Below, in pieces: positions 56,175-64,000 of a stretch of DNA of 64,000 bases. Within the stretch, counting starts at the first letter, position 1. Each line of letters starts with the position of its first letter. The DNA comes from Euleptes europaea. Its lineage: Eukaryota; Chordata; Lepidosauria; Squamata; Sphaerodactylidae. The position numbers and the translations under genes were made by a program. The notes beneath the pieces are model-generated. The model was not told where the DNA came from, made no database searches, and worked only from the letters and a program-made list of their open reading frames with translations. The stretch lies in contig NC_079325.1 in NCBI RefSeq assembly GCF_029931775.1, forward strand, positions 57,024,286-57,088,285. The letters run 5' to 3'.

Positions 56175-57094
56175 CACATAAAATCCCACCTTTTATTATG
56201 GCACATGGTCATTGGTACTGATGTGTAAAATATCAAGAGGAAAAATGGAGGAGGGAGAGGAATACCAACGGCGCAAAAGATACAGCCATACCATTAGCAA
56301 ATACAAGTTTTTACAATGAAGTTTCAAGATAAAAAAAACTTTTAGGGTTTTTTTTTACATTGAAGTTACTGTACAAGTATTCTGAAATTTGCCAGAATGA
56401 GTTTAAAAAGTACAAAAAAAAGATACAATGACTACAAGCAAGGACTGTGGGTTTCTGAATGATGAAAGGAGGCGAATCCCAAAAGACTCGTTGAAACAGC
56501 ATCTATCCGCACAAAATGGAAGGGAAACAGTGTACTGAAGTCCCAAACTGGGGCATGGGGGAACCAAAGAAGAAAAGCAACAGCAGAACCACAAAGCACT
56601 CTCATTTGGTCATGTTAAAAATACTTCTTTAAGCATGAGGCATCTTAACTCACACAATTCCCCTATCTAAAATGAGATGGACCAAGGCCTGCTTTTTTGG
56701 AAAGAAAATAATAAGAGATCTGGGTTATTTCTAAGCTCATGACTTGCCAGTTGTAACAGGCAAGCAGAGGACAGCCCCCTTTCTCCGAGTAGAGAAACTC
56801 TGGGGTTCTCAACATAAGGGAGACATGCTATGGTGGAATGCCCCCTCCCAATGTATCAGGCAAAGCAACTGAAAAACAGGCCTCTTGATTGCAGGATCCT
56901 GCTGCCCTCTCTGAGGGACCCAAACGAAGGCCTGTCGTCTTTGGCCCAAGGGCAAGAGCAAACTCTTGTCGGTTGCTTCAGTTTTGAAATGTTCTCAAGT
57001 GGCTTTCTTTTTTTAAAAAAAAAAAACACAAACATAAAATATGCCCCCCTCATTTCCACACACCCCACAGTCTCTCAAGTGATGTCCAAAGCAC
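56175..57094 (-). other. WDR5: WDR5 3' UTR
   Basis: The sequence following the WDR5 stop codon runs free of recognisable repeats to a consensus AATAAA at 56197-56192. I place the cleavage site about 20 bp further on. A-rich and T-rich runs occur near 57020 and 56340. Use of this signal is inference. Confidence 0.6.
56192..56197 (-). promoter_or_regulatory. WDR5: WDR5 polyadenylation signal
   Basis: AATAAA on the minus strand, about 900 bp after the stop codon, in CCATAATAAAAGG. Confidence 0.6.
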
Positions 57095-60484
<3,390 letters not shown>

Positions 60485-61494
60485 CTGAAGGGAAGGAAAG
60501 CAAGAGTGAGGCAGGCTTAGCAAAGGCTTGGAGGGAAGAGGGGCATCCTACAGACCTCCCCCCACCTCATCACTCTGAGAGCCAAGTCAACAGAAACAGA
60601 CATGTGGGCCTTCTACCAGATGCGGGGCTACTGTTGTTCCACTTCTCCAACACTTCTGTTTTCACACTGCCTTTTCTTGCCCTCCTCTGCAACAACTAAC
60701 AGTGGGGCAGAGAGGGCTGGTCTGGGAGCAGAGAAACCTGGGTTCAAATCCCACCTCTGTCCTGAAGCTGCAGCCAGCTGCCCTCTGAGCACAGGGTTGT
60801 GGGGAGGATGAAATGGAGGTGAGGAAGTGCCATCAAGTGCCCTGAGCTCCTTGGACGGAGATCAAAATGGAGCAATGAAAGACCCCTTCCCCCCCCCTTG
60901 CAAACTGCTCCTCCTGAGCCCTTCCACTCTCCCACCCCTTCCCCACTTCCTCTCCTTAAACACGACCAACCCTACAGGCCCTCCTCCTGGGGCTCTGAAG
61001 TGAGTCAATGAAGGGCCTCCAGACTGTTGTTAGAGGGGCAAAAAGCAACGCCTACAAGCCAGCGAGGGAAGGGGGCCTGATTACTCGCTGGTGGGCTTTG
61101 CTAGCCCATGAAGTTGGCTGCATTGTGACATGACCAGTGGGAACTCATACAGTTTTGGAGGAGAGGTCTAGCGATGGCCAACAAGCATGACAACTAAATG
61201 GAGCCTCCATGTGCAGAAGCAATATATCCTGAACAATACATGCTGGGAACAAACCATACTAGAGGTATGTGACCTATATGCCCTTGCTTGCGAGCTTCCC
61301 AGAGGCATCTGACTGCATTAGAGAAAGGAAATGGTAAATCTGGGAGCAGCTGGCACGCCTCCAAAGGGCCAAAGAAACTCCACAGTACTATCTACACACA
61401 CACACACACACACAGAGAGAGAGACAAGTTATCATACAAACTGTATGGAAGAAGGAAGTCACCTCCACCTCATGTGTGGTCACTGCGTATGCAG
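60485..61494. other. WDR5 intron sequence
   Basis: Upstream of the first visible WDR5 exon. A worn tRNA-derived SINE may lie near 60715-60840 (GGGTTCAAATCCCACC box B). A CA/GA microsatellite lies at 61394-61425. The preceding WDR5 exon is not in this stretch. Confidence 0.45.
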
Positions 61495-64000
61495 GGAAAG
61501 AGCCTTGGCTACTTACTGTGAAGGCTTCTTCTGCTCAGAGGGACGAAGGGCATCTTCATTATGGTGTTTCCTTTTCCTCTTATTTCGGGAAGCAGGAATC
61601 AAAAATTTAAATTTCCTGACCTCTGAGGGTAAACGCCCCTTTTGTTCAGTTTAAGACTTTCCGAGCCTTATATACTTAATGATAGACTGAAAACACGTTA
61701 GTTATGAATCTATACAAAAACAAGCTCCTAATATACAATAACAGGAAACTTAGAACAAAACAGTATGAACCTATAAGGAACGTTCAACTCATAGCAGAGA
61801 TTAGCTATCATGAAGACTTAACAATAATTATAATTAATTTTTTTTAAAAAAAATTGTATGACGTCTGGGCGGGCAAGATGCCCTTCGTCCCTCTGAGCAG
61901 AAGAAGCCTTCACGGTAAGTAGCCAAGGCTCTTTCTCGCTCAGAGGGAGAAGGGCATCTTCATTATGGGACATACAAGAGCTGTCCTCGGCCCAAAATAA
62001 TATTGCTGTTGCTTCCCTGTGGAGAGTCAAAGATCTCGACCCTCCCTGCTTGTTTAAATGTGCCTTAGTGGCCACATTGTCTGTCCTGATTAATATGTCT
62101 GCTCCTAGAATTTGGGATTTGAAGAATTGCAGGGATTTGAAGATCGCCCTGATTTCTAGGGCACTGATGTGTAGCTTTTGTTCTTGGATGGTCCATGTTC
62201 CTTGAGCTGGCCGTCCCCTGAAGGTGGCCCCCCAGCCCGACAGACACGCGTTAGTAAAGATCTGAATTGGAGTTGGATGGAGATACCAGAGTCCTCTCGA
62301 CAGGTTTTGCTGCTGGAACCACCATCGTAGGCTGGATCTGGCTTCCTTGGAAAGAAGGAGATTTCTGTCTCTTCTTTTTAGTATGTCTCTCTGGTACAGT
62401 CTCAGGAACCATTGGAGAGGTCTTGCTCGAAGGTATGCCCATTGAACTGCGAGGATGCATGCGATCATGTGACCCTGAAGCTTGGTCAGGAACATGAGTG
62501 GAGACAACCGGGAAGTGAGTGCTTTCTTTGCCAGAGATGATATGTTGTGGATCTTGTACACTGGAAGGTAGAGGGAGTTTGTCAGTGTATCTATGTTCAC
62601 CCCCAGATGTCGCAGTCATTGGGATGGAATTAGGTGACTCTTTTTGAGGCTGACTATGAATCCGTGGTCTGTTAACTTCCTCATGACTCGCTCTGTGTGT
62701 TCTATGCTCTGTTGCTTTGAGTCGGCGCAAATTAAATTGTCATCTAAGTAAGGATGTATTCTTATCCCCTCCTTGAGCAGTGTGGTGACCAGTGTAACCG
62801 GAACTTTGGTGAACACTCGAGGGGCCAACGTTAACTTGAATGGTAGTGCCCGGAATTGGAAGTGGTTTCCTTGGTATAGGAAGTGAAGGAAATGTCGATG
62901 TGTGGGGTATATTAAAATATGGAGGTAGGCCTCCGTAAGGTCTATGGATGTAAGAAAATCCCTTGGCCTGATGGCCTCTGTGACGGACTTTAGTGTCTCC
63001 ATTCTGAAGCGCTTTAGTGGGATGAATCTGTTCAGAAATTTGAGGTCTAGGATGGCCCTCCATCCGCCGTCTTTCTTGGGTATGGTAAAGAATACTGAAT
63101 AGATTCCCAATGAGCGCTCTGACGGTGGTACTGGCTCTATCACCTTGATGTCCAAAAGATGTTGTATTGCCTCTGAAGTTCTTTGTACCTTGTTCGGGTT
63201 TTTTGGATGCTGGAGAGATGACTAGACAATCTGGTGTAGTGTGTAAAAACTCTATCTGATAGCCTTATTTGATGACGTTTGCGACCCAGTGGTCTGGCTG
63301 GGAGGCTGACCACTGCGGATGAAATAGACTGAACCTGCCTCCCGCTGGCTGGAGGCTGGCGTCACTGTTTGGTTTGGAGGCCGGGTTTATCCCCTTTGTC
63401 GCCCTGGAAAGTGGAGAATTTGGAGGGTTTATTGAATCGTCCTCCTTTATGAAAGGAGTTGCGGTTCTGGTTCCACTGGTTTCTTCGTTGATCAGGTCTG
63501 TATCTTTGGAGAGTGTGATATGAACGAAAGGATGTAGAAGGAGAAAATCCCTTGGATTCCTTGCATAGGCTCTTGGGTAGAGCCTTCTTTGTCTTTCGTC
63601 TCCACTAGTATGGAGTCCAGTTTGTCTCCGAACAATCTCTTTCCTTGGTATGGGAAGCCCATAAGCACCAATTGTAATCTGTGTTCTACTTGCCAGGGAC
63701 ATAGCCAGAGAGCTCGTCTGGTAGCTGAAGCTGTGGCTAATGCTCTAGCTGCGTAGGACATAGTATCCAAGGTGGAGTCAGCTAGGAAGGATACCGCCCT
63801 CAGAATTCTGGATACCCCCTCAGAGGCGTTCCTTTCTTCCTGCGGAATAAGTTGGGCCAGTTTCCTAGTCCAAATTATTGCCGCTCTTGAAACTAGGGCA
63901 GAAGTGATGGAGGCACTGACAGCAAGTGCAGAGGCCTCATGTGATTTTTTGCATGCTAACTCTGCCTTCCTGTCTGCAGGGTCCTTGATCATAGCAAGGC
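61495..64000 (-). mobile_element. DIRS-type (tyrosine-recombinase) retroelement fossil
   Basis: Read on the minus strand, a gag-like region (64000 to about 63265, with RALWLCPWQ and GKRLFGDKLD) is followed by reverse transcriptase with FTIPKKDGGWRAILDL, FLTSIDLTEAYLHI and the catalytic YLDD, then an RNase H-like region with LRWWFQQQNLSRG, GWGA and LEIRAIF. The low-coordinate end carries a 60-bp inverted repeat (61497-61556 against 61875-61934), a structure suited to DIRS ends. No tyrosine recombinase was recognised and the element continues past the window edge. It is incomplete, with a few breaks. It sits in an intron of WDR5. Confidence 0.75.

Overview
The window is vertebrate nuclear DNA, most likely from a squamate reptile. 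It is dense in CR1-family LINEs, tRNA-derived and 5S-rRNA-derived SINEs, GATA/GACA microsatellite and short repeats of the type seen across lizard genomes. Nothing in it is prokaryotic, and most long open frames are chance openings inside repeats. The species cannot be named from sequence alone.

Three host genes can be supported. (1) The last four coding exons and 3' UTR of WDR5 lie on the minus strand at 56175-60484. They encode the C-terminal WD40 blades, and every residue agrees with human WDR5 as I remember it. The upstream exons lie beyond the right edge, past a DIRS-type retroelement. (2) A complete U6atac snRNA gene lies on the plus strand at 52394-52517, with PSE-like and TATA boxes at the right distances and a T-run terminator. 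It is convergent with WDR5. (3) A three-exon gene for a GPI-anchored Ly6/uPAR (LU-domain) protein runs on the minus strand from 44703 to 31722. Its splice sites and phases fit, all ten cysteines are present, and it has a signal peptide and a hydrophobic tail. No single open frame shows it, because an 8.7-kb intron full of repeats separates exons 1 and 2.

Layout: 1-6000 holds solo LTRs, a hAT-like MITE, a 5S-derived SINE and otherwise unassigned sequence. 6000-7845 is low in repeats. 7846-11786 is a run of LINE fragments with nested insertions. 12162-14753 holds three fold-back elements with 12-15 bp target duplications. 14960-17690 is a gammaretrovirus-like fossil with an LTR, primer site and gag region. 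17700-19720 is mostly unassigned and contains three X-box-like motifs. 19720-26345 is mixed SINE, LINE, LTR and microsatellite. 26765-29360 holds two tandem arrays of about 170-bp units in opposite orientation. 31722-44703 is the Ly6-like gene. 45000-51790 is repeat-rich, with a dense cluster of one short MITE-like family and three more fold-back elements. 52000-60484 holds U6atac and WDR5. 61495-64000 is the DIRS fossil.

The most interesting pattern is a set of fold-back retroelement copies in which two long inverted arms flank a loop. Three of them carry sequences that fit the hammerhead ribozyme core (CTGATGA, short stem II, GAAA, short stem III, then UA). This, the 12-17 bp target duplications and the short one-sided tails fit terminal repeats of Penelope-like elements. 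The family assignment is inference; the arms, duplications and motifs are directly visible.
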